Notes: a model not told the origin generated them from the sequence alone. A stretch of 48,996 bases of DNA from an uncultured Bacteroides sp. (GCA_944320735.1 CALUIQ010000077.1:1-48996); one strand, 5' to 3'. Shown: positions 6,931 through 16,166, numbered from the stretch's first letter. A program made the numbers and translations.

Positions 6931-8676
6931 ATGAATTGGACTACGAAAGAATTTATCTGGCTCGATTGGGCAGTGCTTGCCGTAGGTGTCGTAGCCATTG
7001 CGTTGGCCATCTATCGCGCCATCAAGAAAGACAAGGAAAAAATGAAGGGAGCCGACAGCCAGGATTATCTCTTTGGCAAGGGTGAACCTTGGTATGTCAT
7101 CGGTGCGGCCATCTTTGCTGCCAATATCGGCTCGGAGCACTTAGTTGGTTTGGCCGGCACGGGTGCCAAGGATGGTGTAGGCATGGCTCACTGGGAAATG
7201 CAAGGATGGATGATTTTGATTTTGGGATGGCTATTCGTGCCTTTCTATCAGCTCCTGAACAACAAGCTGGGCAAAATCATCACCATGCCCGACTTCCTGA
7301 AGTTCCGCTATACACAGCGTACGGGCTCTTGGCTTTCCATCATCACCCTGATAGCTTATGTGCTGACCAAAGTATCTGTAACAGCTTTCACGGGAGGCAT
7401 TTTCTTTGAATACTTGTTGGGCTTGCCTTTCTGGTATGGCGCCATTGGCTTGATACTTATTACGGCCGTGTTTACGGTGTTTGGTGGCATGAAGGGCGTG
7501 ATGACCTTGTCCGCCATTCAGACGCCGATTCTTATCATCGGTTCGTTCCTCGTGCTGTTTTTGGGACTGAGCATGTTGGGAGACGGAAGCATTGCCGAAG
7601 GCTGGTCGCAGATGATGGCAGTGTGCAACGCCGCGCATAACGGCTTCGGCACGACCCATATGTTCCACACCGATCCTGCCGACCCTATGTATCCGCAATT
7701 CCCCGGCTATGTAGTCTTCTTAGGCGCTTCCATCATCGGATTCTGGTATTGGTGTACTGACCAACACATCGTTCAGCGTGTGTTGGGTCAAACAAAGGGC
7801 GAGAGCAACGAGGCCGTCATGAAGCGTGCGCGCCGTGGTACGATAACCGCCGGCTATTTCAAGATATTACCCGTATTCATGTTTCTCATCCCCGGCATGG
7901 TGGCATTCGCATTGTCACAAAAGACGGGAAGCGGCATCGTAATGGACCTCACCAATAGTCACGACACGGACGGCGCTTTCGCCATGATGGTGAAGAACAT
8001 CCTGCCGGCAGGCGTGAAAGGTATTGTAACCATCGGTTTCATCTGTGCCTTGGTAGCCTCATTGGCCGCTTTCTTCAATAGCTGCGCCACGCTGTTTACC
8101 GAGGACTTCTACAAACCGATGAAAAAAGGAATGAGCGAGAGCCACTACGTATTGGTAGGACGCATCGCTACGGTTGTAGTAGTTATACTGGGTCTGGCAT
8201 GGATGCCCATCATGATGAACATGGGCAACCTGTACTCTTATCTGCAAGACATCCAGTCGCTGATAGCACCTGCCATGGTAGCCGTATTCACCTTGGGTAT
8301 CTTCTCGAAGCGCATCACGCCGAAGGCCGGTGAATGGGGTTTGATTGGCGGCTTCCTGATTGGCATGCTTCGCTTGCTGACCAACGTGCTCACCAACTCC
8401 GGCAAGGCTCAGATGGACGGAGCTTTCTGGGACTGCACGACTTGGTTCTGGCAGACCAACTGGCTGATATTCGAGGTGTGGTTGCTGGTGTTCATCATCA
8501 TTGCCATGTTCGTTATTTCGGCCTTCACACCGAAACCCAGTGCCGAACAAATCGCAGCCATCACCTTCACGAAGGATTACAAGAGGTCTATCCGTGAAAG
8601 TTGGGGAGTGTGGGACATTGTCGCCTCAGCGGGCGTTGTCGTGCTTTGCGTATTGTTCTACATCTACTTCTGGTAA
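6931..8676 (+). CDS. Sodium/sugar symporter (SSS/SGLT family)
   Basis: A 581-residue membrane protein with about 14 hydrophobic helices and SSS-family features: N-terminal ..VIGAAIFAANIGSEHLVGLAGTGA.., the ..VFGGMKGVMTLSAIQTPILI.. segment and the ..FWYWCTDQHIVQRVLGQT.. segment. It imports sugar with sodium ions across the inner membrane. Its place between the mutarotase and the AraR-type regulator, with AraD, AraA and AraB downstream, makes L-arabinose the most likely substrate; substrate choice cannot be read directly from the sequence. It has the usual length and no disruption. Confidence 0.93.
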   Translation: MNWTTKEFIWLDWAVLAVGVVAIALAIYRAIKKDKEKMKGADSQDYLFGKGEPWYVIGAAIFAANIGSEHLVGLAGTGAKDGVGMAHWEMQGWMILILGWLFVPFYQLLNNKLGKIITMPDFLKFRYTQRTGSWLSIITLIAYVLTKVSVTAFTGGIFFEYLLGLPFWYGAIGLILITAVFTVFGGMKGVMTLSAIQTPILIIGSFLVLFLGLSMLGDGSIAEGWSQMMAVCNAAHNGFGTTHMFHTDPADPMYPQFPGYVVFLGASIIGFWYWCTDQHIVQRVLGQTKGESNEAVMKRARRGTITAGYFKILPVFMFLIPGMVAFALSQKTGSGIVMDLTNSHDTDGAFAMMVKNILPAGVKGIVTIGFICALVASLAAFFNSCATLFTEDFYKPMKKGMSESHYVLVGRIATVVVVILGLAWMPIMMNMGNLYSYLQDIQSLIAPAMVAVFTLGIFSKRITPKAGEWGLIGGFLIGMLRLLTNVLTNSGKAQMDGAFWDCTTWFWQTNWLIFEVWLLVFIIIAMFVISAFTPKPSAEQIAAITFTKDYKRSIRESWGVWDIVASAGVVVLCVLFYIYFW

Positions 8677-8682
8677 ATAATA

Positions 8683-8713
8683 TGATAAATGGCATTTAAC
8701 AAATAATTTATCA
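8683..8713. promoter_or_regulatory. AT-rich inverted repeat before the AraR-like gene
   Basis: TGATAAAT (8683-8690) and ATTTATCA (8706-8713) form an 8-bp perfect stem with a 15-nt loop in the 58-bp gap between the symporter and the regulator genes. It has little GC and is not followed by a T tract, so it is a weak terminator at best. It may be an mRNA processing or operator site. Confidence 0.3.
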
Positions 8714-8734
8714 TTCAATTTTGCATACATACTT

Positions 8735-9415
8735 ATGATGAAAAACTATTATAGTGCAAACCCGCAATTCTATGTCGGCATCGACTGCATCGTCTTCGGC
8801 TTTCTGAAGGGTGAATTGAGCCTCTTGTTGCTCCAGCGAAACTTTGAACCAGCCCGGGGCGAATGGTCTCTGATGGGCGGATTCGTACAGGAAGATGAAA
8901 GCGTGGATGATGCAGCCAAACGGGTGTTGAGCGAACTGACGGGACTTGACAAAGTGTATATGGAGCAAGTAGGAGCATTTGGCAACATACACCGCGACCC
9001 AGGTGGCAGGGTCATCTCCGTAGCTTACTATGCGCTGATAAATATTGATGAGTACGACCACGACTTGGTACGCCAACACAACGCCCACTGGGTGAACATC
9101 AATGAGGTACCACCATTGATATTCGACCATACGGAGATGGTACGCAGAGCCAGGATGCTGATGTGCCAAAAGGCTGCTACCGAGCCTATAGGCTTTAACC
9201 TCCTTCCCCGTCTCTTCACGCTGACACAATTGCAGAGTCTCTACGAAGCCATCTTTGGCGAACCGTTGGACAAGCGGAACTTCCGCAAGCGCGTAGCCGA
9301 GATGAATTACATCGAAAAGACCGATAAGGTAGATAAGACAGGGTCCAAACGCGGTGCAGCCCTGTATCAATTCAATGAATGTGCCTATCGGCAAGCGCCC
9401 AAATTTAAGATATAA
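8735..9415 (+). CDS. araR: Nudix-like transcriptional regulator (AraR type)
   Basis: A 226-residue protein with an N-terminal Nudix fold (about 10-150) and a C-terminal winged helix (about 165-226, ..LTQLQSLYEAIFGEPLDKRNFRKRV..). The Nudix box is degenerate: GFVQEDESVDDAAKRVLSEL has the first glycine and glutamate, but the catalytic REUxEE core reads RVLSEL, lacking two of the acidic metal ligands. The domain is therefore probably an effector sensor, not a hydrolase. A protein of this design is the known repressor of L-arabinose genes in B. thetaiotaomicron. Two start codons are adjacent (8735 and 8738). The next gene begins 9 bp after its stop, showing an operon. A likely operator is at 5705-5719. 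Confidence 0.88.
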   Translation: MMKNYYSANPQFYVGIDCIVFGFLKGELSLLLLQRNFEPARGEWSLMGGFVQEDESVDDAAKRVLSELTGLDKVYMEQVGAFGNIHRDPGGRVISVAYYALINIDEYDHDLVRQHNAHWVNINEVPPLIFDHTEMVRRARMLMCQKAATEPIGFNLLPRLFTLTQLQSLYEAIFGEPLDKRNFRKRVAEMNYIEKTDKVDKTGSKRGAALYQFNECAYRQAPKFKI

Positions 9416-9424
9416 GATAAGCAT

Positions 9425-10117
9425 ATGTTAGAAGAACTGAAAGAAAAAGTATTCCGTGCCAACCTCGACTTGGTGAAGCACGGGCTGGTCATCTTTACGT
9501 GGGGCAACGTATCGGCCATCGACCGTAAAAGCGGATTGGTGGTCATCAAGCCAAGTGGCGTAAGTTATGACGAAATGAAAGCCAGTGACATGGTCGTGGT
9601 AGACCTCGACGGGAAAGTGGTGGAAGGCACCTTGCGCCCCTCGTCGGACACCCCGACGCACGTGGTGCTCTACAAAGCATTCCCTGAAATTGGCGGAGTA
9701 GTACACACGCACTCTACGTATGCCACCGCCTGGGCACAGGCCGGGCGTGACATCCCCAACATTGGTACCACACACGCAGACTATTTCCACAATGACATTC
9801 CCTGTACGGCCGATATGACCGAGACAGAAGTAAAGGGTGCCTACGAACTGGAGACGGGCAATGTCATCGTGCGCCGTTTTGAGGGGCTGAATCCCGTGCA
9901 TACGCCGGGTGTATTGGTGAAGAACCATGGTCCCTTTGCCTGGGGCAAGGACGCGCACGACGCCGTTCACAATGCCGTGGTGATGGAGCAAGTGGCCAAG
10001 ATGGCGTTCGTGGCCTACAACGTCAATCCCAACCTCACCATGAACCCCCTGCTCATAGAGAAGCACTTCAGCCGCAAGCACGGGCCGAACGCTTACTACG
10101 GACAGGCGAAAAAGTAG
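9425..10117 (+). CDS. araD: L-ribulose-5-phosphate 4-epimerase
   Basis: A 230-residue class II aldolase-family protein of normal length. Visible are the phosphate-binding ..[25 protein letters not shown].. region, the zinc ligands in ..[16 protein letters not shown].. and the third histidine in ..[16 protein letters not shown]... It converts L-ribulose-5-phosphate to D-xylulose-5-phosphate in the cytoplasm. It is translated from an operon with the regulator upstream (9-bp gap). A palindromic element begins 3 bp after its stop. Confidence 0.95.
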   Translation: MLEELKEKVFRANLDLVKHGLVIFTWGNVSAIDRKSGLVVIKPSGVSYDEMKASDMVVVDLDGKVVEGTLRPSSDTPTHVVLYKAFPEIGGVVHTHSTYATAWAQAGRDIPNIGTTHADYFHNDIPCTADMTETEVKGAYELETGNVIVRRFEGLNPVHTPGVLVKNHGPFAWGKDAHDAVHNAVVMEQVAKMAFVAYNVNPNLTMNPLLIEKHFSRKHGPNAYYGQAKK

Positions 10118-10119
10118 GT

Positions 10120-10299
10120 AAATGATAATTTAGCGGACTGTGTGTTGTCTGATTTTCAGCCGCAGATGACGCGGATGACACGGATTTTTAAAGGAGCTTC
10201 GCCCAAATCCTTGTCATTGGCAAAGAAAAAAATATAAAATCTGCGTCATCCGCGTCATCTGCGGCTGAAAATCAGACAACACACATAAATTCCCATTTA
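10120..10299 (+). repeat. Palindromic intergenic element, frame A with CCGCAGATGACGC core (copy 3)
   Basis: The element begins AAATGATAATTTAGCGG next to the araD stop and ends ATAAATTCCCATTTA. Within it, ACTGTGTGTTGTCTGATTTT and AAAATCAGACAACACACAT pair, followed by CAGCCGCAGATGACGCGGAT with ATCCGCGTCATCTGCGGCTG, so almost the whole element folds on itself around a GGAGCTTCGCCC mini-hairpin. It separates araD from araA and may lower or tune expression of araA and the genes behind it. Confidence 0.88.
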
Positions 10300-10347
10300 T
10301 TAAAAGAAAAATCGAACTATTATTAACAATAAAACAGCATTACAATT

Positions 10348-11877
10348 ATGGAACAAGCATTTTCTCAGTACGAAGTATGGTTCGTCACCGGAGCACAGCT
10401 CCTCTACGGTGGTGACGCAGTGATAGCAGTAGATGCTCACAGCAACGAAATGGTGAAGGAACTGAACGAATCGGGTCGCCTGCCTGTAAAAGTAGTTTAT
10501 AAAGGCACCGCCAATTCATCCAAAGAAGTTGAAACCGTCATGAAGGCAGCCAACAATGACGAGAAATGCATCGGTATCATCACGTGGATGCATACCTTTT
10601 CGCCCGCCAAGATGTGGATTCACGGCCTGCAACAACTCAAGAAGCCTATGCTGCACCTGCACACGCAGTACAACCAAGAGATTCCTTGGGAGACGATGGA
10701 CATGGACTTTATGAACCTCAACCAGTCGGCACACGGCGACCGCGAGTTCGGCCACATCTGTACCCGCATGCGCATCCGCCGTAAAGTAGTGGTAGGCTAC
10801 TGGAAGGACGAAGAGACGCAACGCAAGATTGGCGTATGGATGCGTGTATGCGCTGCATGGGCCGACTCGCAGGATATGCTCATCATCCGCTTTGGCGACC
10901 AGATGAACAACGTAGCCGTGACCGATGGTGACAAGGTAGAGGCCGAAGTACGCATGGGCTACCACGTAGACTATTGCCCCGCCAGCGAACTGATGGAATA
11001 TCATACTCAGGTGAAGGATGCTGACGTAGACACACTCGTAGCCACTTATTTCCAAGAATATGACCATGACAAGGAACTGGAAGACAAGTCTACCGAAGCC
11101 TATCAGAAGGTATGGAATTCTGCCAAGGCCGAACTTGCCCTTCGTGCCATTCTGAAAGCAAAAGGTGCCAAAGGCTTCACGACCAACTTCGATGACTTGG
11201 GCCAAACGGACGGAAGTCACTTCGACCAAATCCCCGGTTTGGCCTCTCAGCGCCTGATGGCCGAAGGTTATGGCTTCGGTGCTGAGGGTGACTGGAAGTC
11301 CGCTGCCCTCTACCGCATAGTGTGGGTGATGAACCAAGGCTTGACGGGGGGCTGTTCTTTCCTGGAAGACTACACACTGAACTTCGATGGAGCCAACAGT
11401 GCCATTCTGCAAGCACATATGTTGGAGGTATGTCCGCTCATCGCTGCCAAAAAACCTCGTCTGGAAGTACATTTCTTGGGTATTGGCATCCGCAAGAGCC
11501 AGACGGCCCGCCTGGTATTTACCTCCAAAGTAGGTATGGGTTGCACGGCTACGGTAGTCGATATGGGCAACCGCTTCCGCCTCATCGTGAACGACGTGAA
11601 GTGCATCGAACCGAAACCGCTGCCTAAACTCCCCGTTGCCAGCGCGCTGTGGATTCCGCAACCTAACTTCGAGGTAGGTGCAGGAGCCTGGATATTGGCC
11701 GGCGGCACGCATCACTCTTGCTTCTCCTACGACCTAACGGCCGAATATTGGGAAGACTACGCCGAAATAGCAGGCATCGAGATGATACACATCAACAAAG
11801 ACACCAACCTCAGCGATTTCAAGAAGGAACTTCGTATGAACGAGGTGTACTACATGCTGAATAAGGCACTCTGCTAA
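10348..11877 (+). CDS. araA: L-arabinose isomerase
   Basis: A 509-residue protein with the AraA pattern throughout: N-terminal ..YEVWFVTGAQLLYGGDAV.., ..WMHTFSPAKMWIHGL.., ..LHTQYNQEIPWETMDMDFMNLNQSAHGDREFG.., the metal-binding glutamates and histidines in ..FDQIPGLASQRLMAEGYGFGAEGDWK.. and ..GASILAGG-like AGAWILAGGTHHSCFS... It converts L-arabinose to L-ribulose in the cytoplasm, the first step of the pathway. Length is as usual. It is preceded by palindromic element copy 3 and followed by another palindrome before araB. Confidence 0.96.
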   Translation: MEQAFSQYEVWFVTGAQLLYGGDAVIAVDAHSNEMVKELNESGRLPVKVVYKGTANSSKEVETVMKAANNDEKCIGIITWMHTFSPAKMWIHGLQQLKKPMLHLHTQYNQEIPWETMDMDFMNLNQSAHGDREFGHICTRMRIRRKVVVGYWKDEETQRKIGVWMRVCAAWADSQDMLIIRFGDQMNNVAVTDGDKVEAEVRMGYHVDYCPASELMEYHTQVKDADVDTLVATYFQEYDHDKELEDKSTEAYQKVWNSAKAELALRAILKAKGAKGFTTNFDDLGQTDGSHFDQIPGLASQRLMAEGYGFGAEGDWKSAALYRIVWVMNQGLTGGCSFLEDYTLNFDGANSAILQAHMLEVCPLIAAKKPRLEVHFLGIGIRKSQTARLVFTSKVGMGCTATVVDMGNRFRLIVNDVKCIEPKPLPKLPVASALWIPQPNFEVGAGAWILAGGTHHSCFSYDLTAEYWEDYAEIAGIEMIHINKDTNLSDFKKELRMNEVYYMLNKALC

Positions 11878-11888
11878 CCCAATTTACT

Positions 11889-11954
11889 GAACACAGAGAC
11901 ATAGAGACACGGAGGTAACATAGTAAAACTCTGTGTCTCCGTGGCTTTGTGTTC
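11889..11954. repeat. ACACGGAGACACAGAG-type palindrome between araA and araB
   Basis: GAACACAGAGACATAGAGAC continuing to ACGGAG pairs imperfectly with CTCTGTGTCTCCGTGGCTTTGTGTTC across a short loop. It is the same inner hairpin as in the elements at 16167-16285, 34704-34765 and 47505-47637, but lacks the GGGTGTATCA outer frame. It lies 11 bp behind the araA stop. Confidence 0.85.
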
Positions 11955-11980
11955 CATATAACTCATTATAATACATTACT

Positions 11981-13573
11981 ATGGACGCAAAACAAACCAT
12001 CGAAGCAGGCAAGGCGATACTGGGCATCGAATTCGGTTCTACCCGCATCAAAGCTGTTTTGATTGACCAAGAAAATATCCCCATCGCTCAAGGAAGCCAT
12101 AGCTGGGAAAACCAGTTGGTAGACGGCTTGTGGACCTACAGCGTTGAAGCTATCTGGTACGGCTTGCAAGACTGCTATGCCGACCTCCGCAAGAACGTCA
12201 AAACGCAGTATGACATCGAGATTGAGGCCTTGGCCGCCATCGGCATCAGTGCCATGATGCACGGCTACATGGCTTTCAACAAGAAAGAAGAAATCCTTGT
12301 GCCCTTCCGCACATGGCGCAACACCAATACAGGACAAGCTGCCGGTATCCTCTCCGAATTGTTCCACTACAACATTCCACTACGTTGGAGTATCTCACAC
12401 TTGTATCAGGCCATCCTGAACAATGAAGAACACGTGCATGACATCGACTATCTGACGACCCTTGCCGGATTTATTCATTGGCAACTGACCGGACAACGCG
12501 TGTTGGGCATTGGTGACGCTTCGGGCATGCTTCCCATCGACCCCGCAACCCAGAACTATTCGGCTGAAATGGTCACCAAGTTCGACCAACTGATAGCCGA
12601 CCGCAGTTACAATTGGAAGTTATTGGATATTCTTCCTAAAGTATTGCCGGCAGGTGTCAATGCAGGTTTCCTGACCCCAGAAGGTGCCAAGCGTCTTGAT
12701 GTGTCCGGCCATCTGAAGGCTGGTATACCTTTCTGCCCGCCCGAAGGCGATGCAGGCACGGGTATGGTAGCCACCAACGCTGTCAAGCAACGCACGGGCA
12801 ACGTATCGGCGGGGACTTCATCCTTCTCTATGATTGTGTTGGAGAAAGATCTCTCGAAGCCTTACGAGATGATAGACATGGTGACTACTCCGGACGGAAG
12901 CCCGGTAGCAATGGTGCACTGCAACAACTGTACCTCCGACCTCAACGCCTGGGTCAACCTCTTCAAAGAATACCAAGAACTGATGGGTATCCCCGTAAAT
13001 ATGGACGAACTCTACGGCAAGCTCTACAACCACGCTCTGACAGGGCAAGCCGATTGCGGAGGCCTGATGTCCTACAACTATTTCTCTGGCGAACCCGTAA
13101 CCGGATTGGCCGAAGGGCGTCCCTTGTTTGTACGCTCTGCTAACGACAGGTTCACGCTTGCCAATTTTATGCGTGCCCACCTCTACTCCTCGGTAGGTGT
13201 ACTCAAGCTGGGTAATGACATTCTGTTCAAGGAGGAACACATCAAAGTAGATCGCATCACCGGACACGGCGGATTGTTCAAGACGAAAGGAGTAGGTCAG
13301 CGTGTATTGGCAGCTGCCCTCAATTCGCCCATCTCCGTCATGGAGACAGCCGGTGAAGGCGGGCCGTGGGGCATGGCATTACTAGGTTCTTACTTAGTGA
13401 ACAACACGGAGAATCGCTCCTTGGCCGACTTCTTGGACAAGCAAGTCTTTGCAGGCAATACGGGTGTAGAGATTACACCCACTCCTGAAGAGGTGGCAGG
13501 CTTCAACGCTTACCTTGAGAACTATAAGGCCTGTCTACCTATCGAGCAAGCAGCGGTGAATTATAAACGGTGA
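11981..13573 (+). CDS. araB: L-ribulokinase, FGGY family
   Basis: A 530-residue sugar kinase. It has the N-terminal phosphate loop ..AILGIEFGSTRIKAVLID.., ..GISAMMHGYMAF.. and ..FRTWRNTNT.., then the second ATPase half with ..GTGMVATNAVKQRTGNVSAGTS.. and a glycine-rich ..HGGLFKTKGVGQRVLAAALN... FGGY kinases include xylulokinases and ribulokinases. The setting between AraA and transketolase, with AraD upstream and no other kinase, makes L-ribulose the likely substrate; the same gene arrangement is used for arabinose in B. thetaiotaomicron. The start at 11981 follows an AT-rich stretch typical of the genus. Confidence 0.9.
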   Translation: MDAKQTIEAGKAILGIEFGSTRIKAVLIDQENIPIAQGSHSWENQLVDGLWTYSVEAIWYGLQDCYADLRKNVKTQYDIEIEALAAIGISAMMHGYMAFNKKEEILVPFRTWRNTNTGQAAGILSELFHYNIPLRWSISHLYQAILNNEEHVHDIDYLTTLAGFIHWQLTGQRVLGIGDASGMLPIDPATQNYSAEMVTKFDQLIADRSYNWKLLDILPKVLPAGVNAGFLTPEGAKRLDVSGHLKAGIPFCPPEGDAGTGMVATNAVKQRTGNVSAGTSSFSMIVLEKDLSKPYEMIDMVTTPDGSPVAMVHCNNCTSDLNAWVNLFKEYQELMGIPVNMDELYGKLYNHALTGQADCGGLMSYNYFSGEPVTGLAEGRPLFVRSANDRFTLANFMRAHLYSSVGVLKLGNDILFKEEHIKVDRITGHGGLFKTKGVGQRVLAAALNSPISVMETAGEGGPWGMALLGSYLVNNTENRSLADFLDKQVFAGNTGVEITPTPEEVAGFNAYLENYKACLPIEQAAVNYKR

Positions 13574-13637
13574 GTACATCGTGACATTGAAGTTGCTTTA
13601 AACTGACAGCCATCGTACAATAGAAGAACGATGATAG

Positions 13638-13667
13638 TTTGTCATATTAAATATTTGCTTACCTTTG
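13638..13667 (+). promoter_or_regulatory. Sigma-ABfr promoter of the transketolase gene
   Basis: TTTG (13638-13641) and TACCTTTG (13660-13667) are separated by 18 bp, a near-perfect Bacteroides -33/-7 pair. Transcription should begin around 13673-13675. This is downstream of the ATG at 13665 and upstream of the ATG at 13689, so it decides the start of the transketolase gene. Confidence 0.7.
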
Positions 13668-13688
13668 CAAAAAATAAAACCAATCGAT

Positions 13689-15698
13689 ATGAACGACAAG
13701 AAACTGATGAACCGCGCAGCCGACAACATCCGCATTCTGGCTGCTTCTATGGTTGAAAAAGCCAAATCCGGACATCCAGGTGGTGCTATGGGTGGTGCCG
13801 ACTTCGTGAACGTGCTCTTCTCCGAGTTTTTAGTTTATGACCCTGAAAATCCTATGTGGGAAGGACGTGACCGTTTCTTCCTCGACCCCGGACATATGTC
13901 GCCGATGCTTTACGCTCAGTTGGCATTGGCCGGCAAGTACACGCTGGACGAACTAAAGGAATTTCGCCAGTGGGGAAGCCCCACGCCGGGACATCCCGAA
14001 CGTGACCTCACACGTGGCATTGAGAACACCTCCGGCCCGTTGGGTCAAGGACATACATTTGCCGTAGGAGCAGCCATTGCCGCCAAGTTCCTGAAAGCAC
14101 GTTTTGGCGAAGTAATGAACCAAACCATCTACGCTTACATCTCCGATGGCGGCATACAGGAAGAAATCTCACAAGGAGCTGGTCGCATCGCCGGTACATT
14201 GGGCTTGGACAACCTCATTATGTTTTATGACGCCAATGACATTCAGCTCTCTACCGAGACGAAAGTTGTAACCAGCGAAGATACAGCCAAGAAGTACGAG
14301 GCTTGGGGATGGAAAGTCATCAAGATCAATGGCAACGACCCCGATGCCATCCGTGAGGCTCTGAACGAAGCCAAGGCAGAGGCGGAACGTCCGACCCTCA
14401 TCATCGGACACATCGTGATGGGTAAAGGCGCTCGCAAAGCTGACGGCAGCAGCTACGAATCAAATTGCGCTACACACGGTGCCCCGCTCGGTGGTGACGC
14501 TTACATCAACACAATCAAGAATTTGGACGGTGACCCTGAGAATCCTTTCCAAATCTTCCCCGAAGTGCAAGAACTTTACGCCAAACGTGCCGCCGAGCTG
14601 AAGCAAATAGTGGCTGAGCGCTACGCTGCCAAAGCCGCTTGGGCAGCGGCCAACCCCGAACTGGCCGCTAAGTTGGAGCGTTTCTTCTCCGGCAAAGTTC
14701 CGGAAGTAAATTGGACCGCCATAGAACAGAAGCCCGATGTAGCTACCCGCGTCGCATCGGCCAACGTATTGAGTGCATTGGCCGAACAGGTAGACAATAT
14801 GATTGTAGCTTCTGCCGACTTGTCCAACTCGGATAAGACCGATGGTTTCTTAAAGAAAACCCACGCTTTCCAAAAGGGTGATTTCAGCGGTGCCTTCCTC
14901 CAAGCAGGCGTAGCCGAGTTGACCATGGCTTGTTGCTGCATCGGCATGGCCTTGCATGGTGGTGTCATTACCGCTTGCGGTACTTTCTTCGTTTTCTCCG
15001 ACTATATGAAGCCAGCCATACGTATGGCCGCTTTGATGGAAGTACCCATAAAGTTCATTTGGTCACACGATGCCTTCCGCGTAGGCGAAGATGGCCCCAC
15101 TCACGAGCCTGTAGAGCAGGAAGCCCAAATTCGCCTGATGGAAAAAATGAAAAACCACAAGGGCGAGAACTCCATGTTGGTGCTCCGTCCGGCTGATAGC
15201 GAGGAAACGACCGTAGCCTGGCGTTTGGCCATGGAGAACATAAAGACTCCTACGGCTCTGATTTTCTCCCGTCAGAACGTCGCCAACCTGCCCGTAGGAA
15301 ACGACTATGCCCAAGTAACCAAGGGCGCATACGTAGTGGCGGGTTCGGACGAGAATCCCGATGTAGTGCTCGTAGCTTCCGGCTCCGAAGTATCAACGTT
15401 GGTGGCAGGTGCCGAATTGTTGCGCAAAGACGGTGTAAAAGTACGAATCGTGTCAGCCCCGTCTGAAGGTCTTTTCCGCACACAATCCGCCGAATATCAA
15501 GAATCCGTGATACCTGCTAACGCCAAAAAGTTTGGCCTGACTGCAGGCCTTCCCGTCACACTTGAGGGGTTGGTAGGCACACAGAGCAAGATTTGGGGCT
15601 TGCCTTCATTCGGTTTTTCGGCTCCTTACAAAGTGCTGGATGAGAAACTGGGCTTCACGGCCGAGAATGTTTACAACCAAGTAAAAGCAATCTTATAA
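13689..15698 (+). CDS. tkt: Transketolase
   Basis: A 669-residue transketolase starting MNDKKLMNRAADNIRILAASM. An in-frame ATG at 13665 is rejected because it overlaps the -7 box at 13660-13667. The thiamine-diphosphate domain has ..KSGHPGGAMGGADF.., ..GPLGQGHTFAVGAAIAAKFL.. and ..YISDGGIQEEISQGAGRI... The pyrimidine-binding domain has ..FIWSHDAFRVGEDGPTHEPVEQ... It exchanges two-carbon units between D-xylulose-5-P and aldose phosphates, linking the arabinose route to glycolysis. It has its own promoter, so it can be made apart from the operon. RpiB follows after 10 bp. Confidence 0.96.
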   Translation: MNDKKLMNRAADNIRILAASMVEKAKSGHPGGAMGGADFVNVLFSEFLVYDPENPMWEGRDRFFLDPGHMSPMLYAQLALAGKYTLDELKEFRQWGSPTPGHPERDLTRGIENTSGPLGQGHTFAVGAAIAAKFLKARFGEVMNQTIYAYISDGGIQEEISQGAGRIAGTLGLDNLIMFYDANDIQLSTETKVVTSEDTAKKYEAWGWKVIKINGNDPDAIREALNEAKAEAERPTLIIGHIVMGKGARKADGSSYESNCATHGAPLGGDAYINTIKNLDGDPENPFQIFPEVQELYAKRAAELKQIVAERYAAKAAWAAANPELAAKLERFFSGKVPEVNWTAIEQKPDVATRVASANVLSALAEQVDNMIVASADLSNSDKTDGFLKKTHAFQKGDFSGAFLQAGVAELTMACCCIGMALHGGVITACGTFFVFSDYMKPAIRMAALMEVPIKFIWSHDAFRVGEDGPTHEPVEQEAQIRLMEKMKNHKGENSMLVLRPADSEETTVAWRLAMENIKTPTALIFSRQNVANLPVGNDYAQVTKGAYVVAGSDENPDVVLVASGSEVSTLVAGAELLRKDGVKVRIVSAPSEGLFRTQSAEYQESVIPANAKKFGLTAGLPVTLEGLVGTQSKIWGLPSFGFSAPYKVLDEKLGFTAENVYNQVKAIL

Positions 15699-15708
15699 AT
15701 ATATAGAT

Positions 15709-16146
15709 ATGGAAACAATAGGAATTTGCTCCGATCATGCCGGATATGCACTGAAACAATATGTGAAGCAATGGCTCGAAGCCAAAGGTTGGGAATATAA
15801 AGACTTCGGTACTTATTCGCCTGAGAGTGTGGATTACCCTGACTTTGCGCACCCCTTGGCGCGTGCCGTGGAAGCCGGCGACTGTTATCCAGGCATTGCC
15901 ATTTGCGGCAGTGGAAATGGCATAGCCATGACCTTAAACAAGCATCAAGGCATCCGGGCGGCTCTATGCTGGAGAGCGGACATAGCCGAACTGGCCCGCC
16001 AGCACAACAATGCCAACGTGCTTGTCATGCCTGGCCGTTTTATAACAAATACAGAGGCCGACGCCATTTTGACGAAGTTCTTCTCCACTCCGTTCGAAGG
16101 CGGACGCCACCAACGCCGAATCGAAAAGATTCCCATAGCCCAATAA
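15709..16146 (+). CDS. rpiB: Ribose-5-phosphate isomerase B
   Basis: A 145-residue RpiB/LacAB-family protein. It has N-terminal ..IGICSDHAGYALKQYV.., the catalytic cysteine C66 in ..AICGSGNGIAMTLNKHQGIRAALC.. and ..RQHNNANVLVMPGRFI... It interconverts ribose-5-P and ribulose-5-P. It is translated 10 bp behind transketolase, and together they supply the non-oxidative pentose phosphate steps needed to use D-xylulose-5-P from arabinose. It is convergent with the large regulator gene, with a palindrome between the two. Confidence 0.95.
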   Translation: METIGICSDHAGYALKQYVKQWLEAKGWEYKDFGTYSPESVDYPDFAHPLARAVEAGDCYPGIAICGSGNGIAMTLNKHQGIRAALCWRADIAELARQHNNANVLVMPGRFITNTEADAILTKFFSTPFEGGRHQRRIEKIPIAQ

Positions 16147-16166
16147 ATTCTCCCACAATAAAGAAA

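Noticed and set aside
10516..11715. 399-codon open frame on the minus strand opposite araA
   Set aside because: It is a shadow of a clear arabinose isomerase gene; the long open frame results from codon bias.
13665..13688. Upstream ATG of transketolase (MQKIKPIDM...)
   Set aside because: It overlaps the -7 box at 13660-13667 and would lie before the predicted transcript start.
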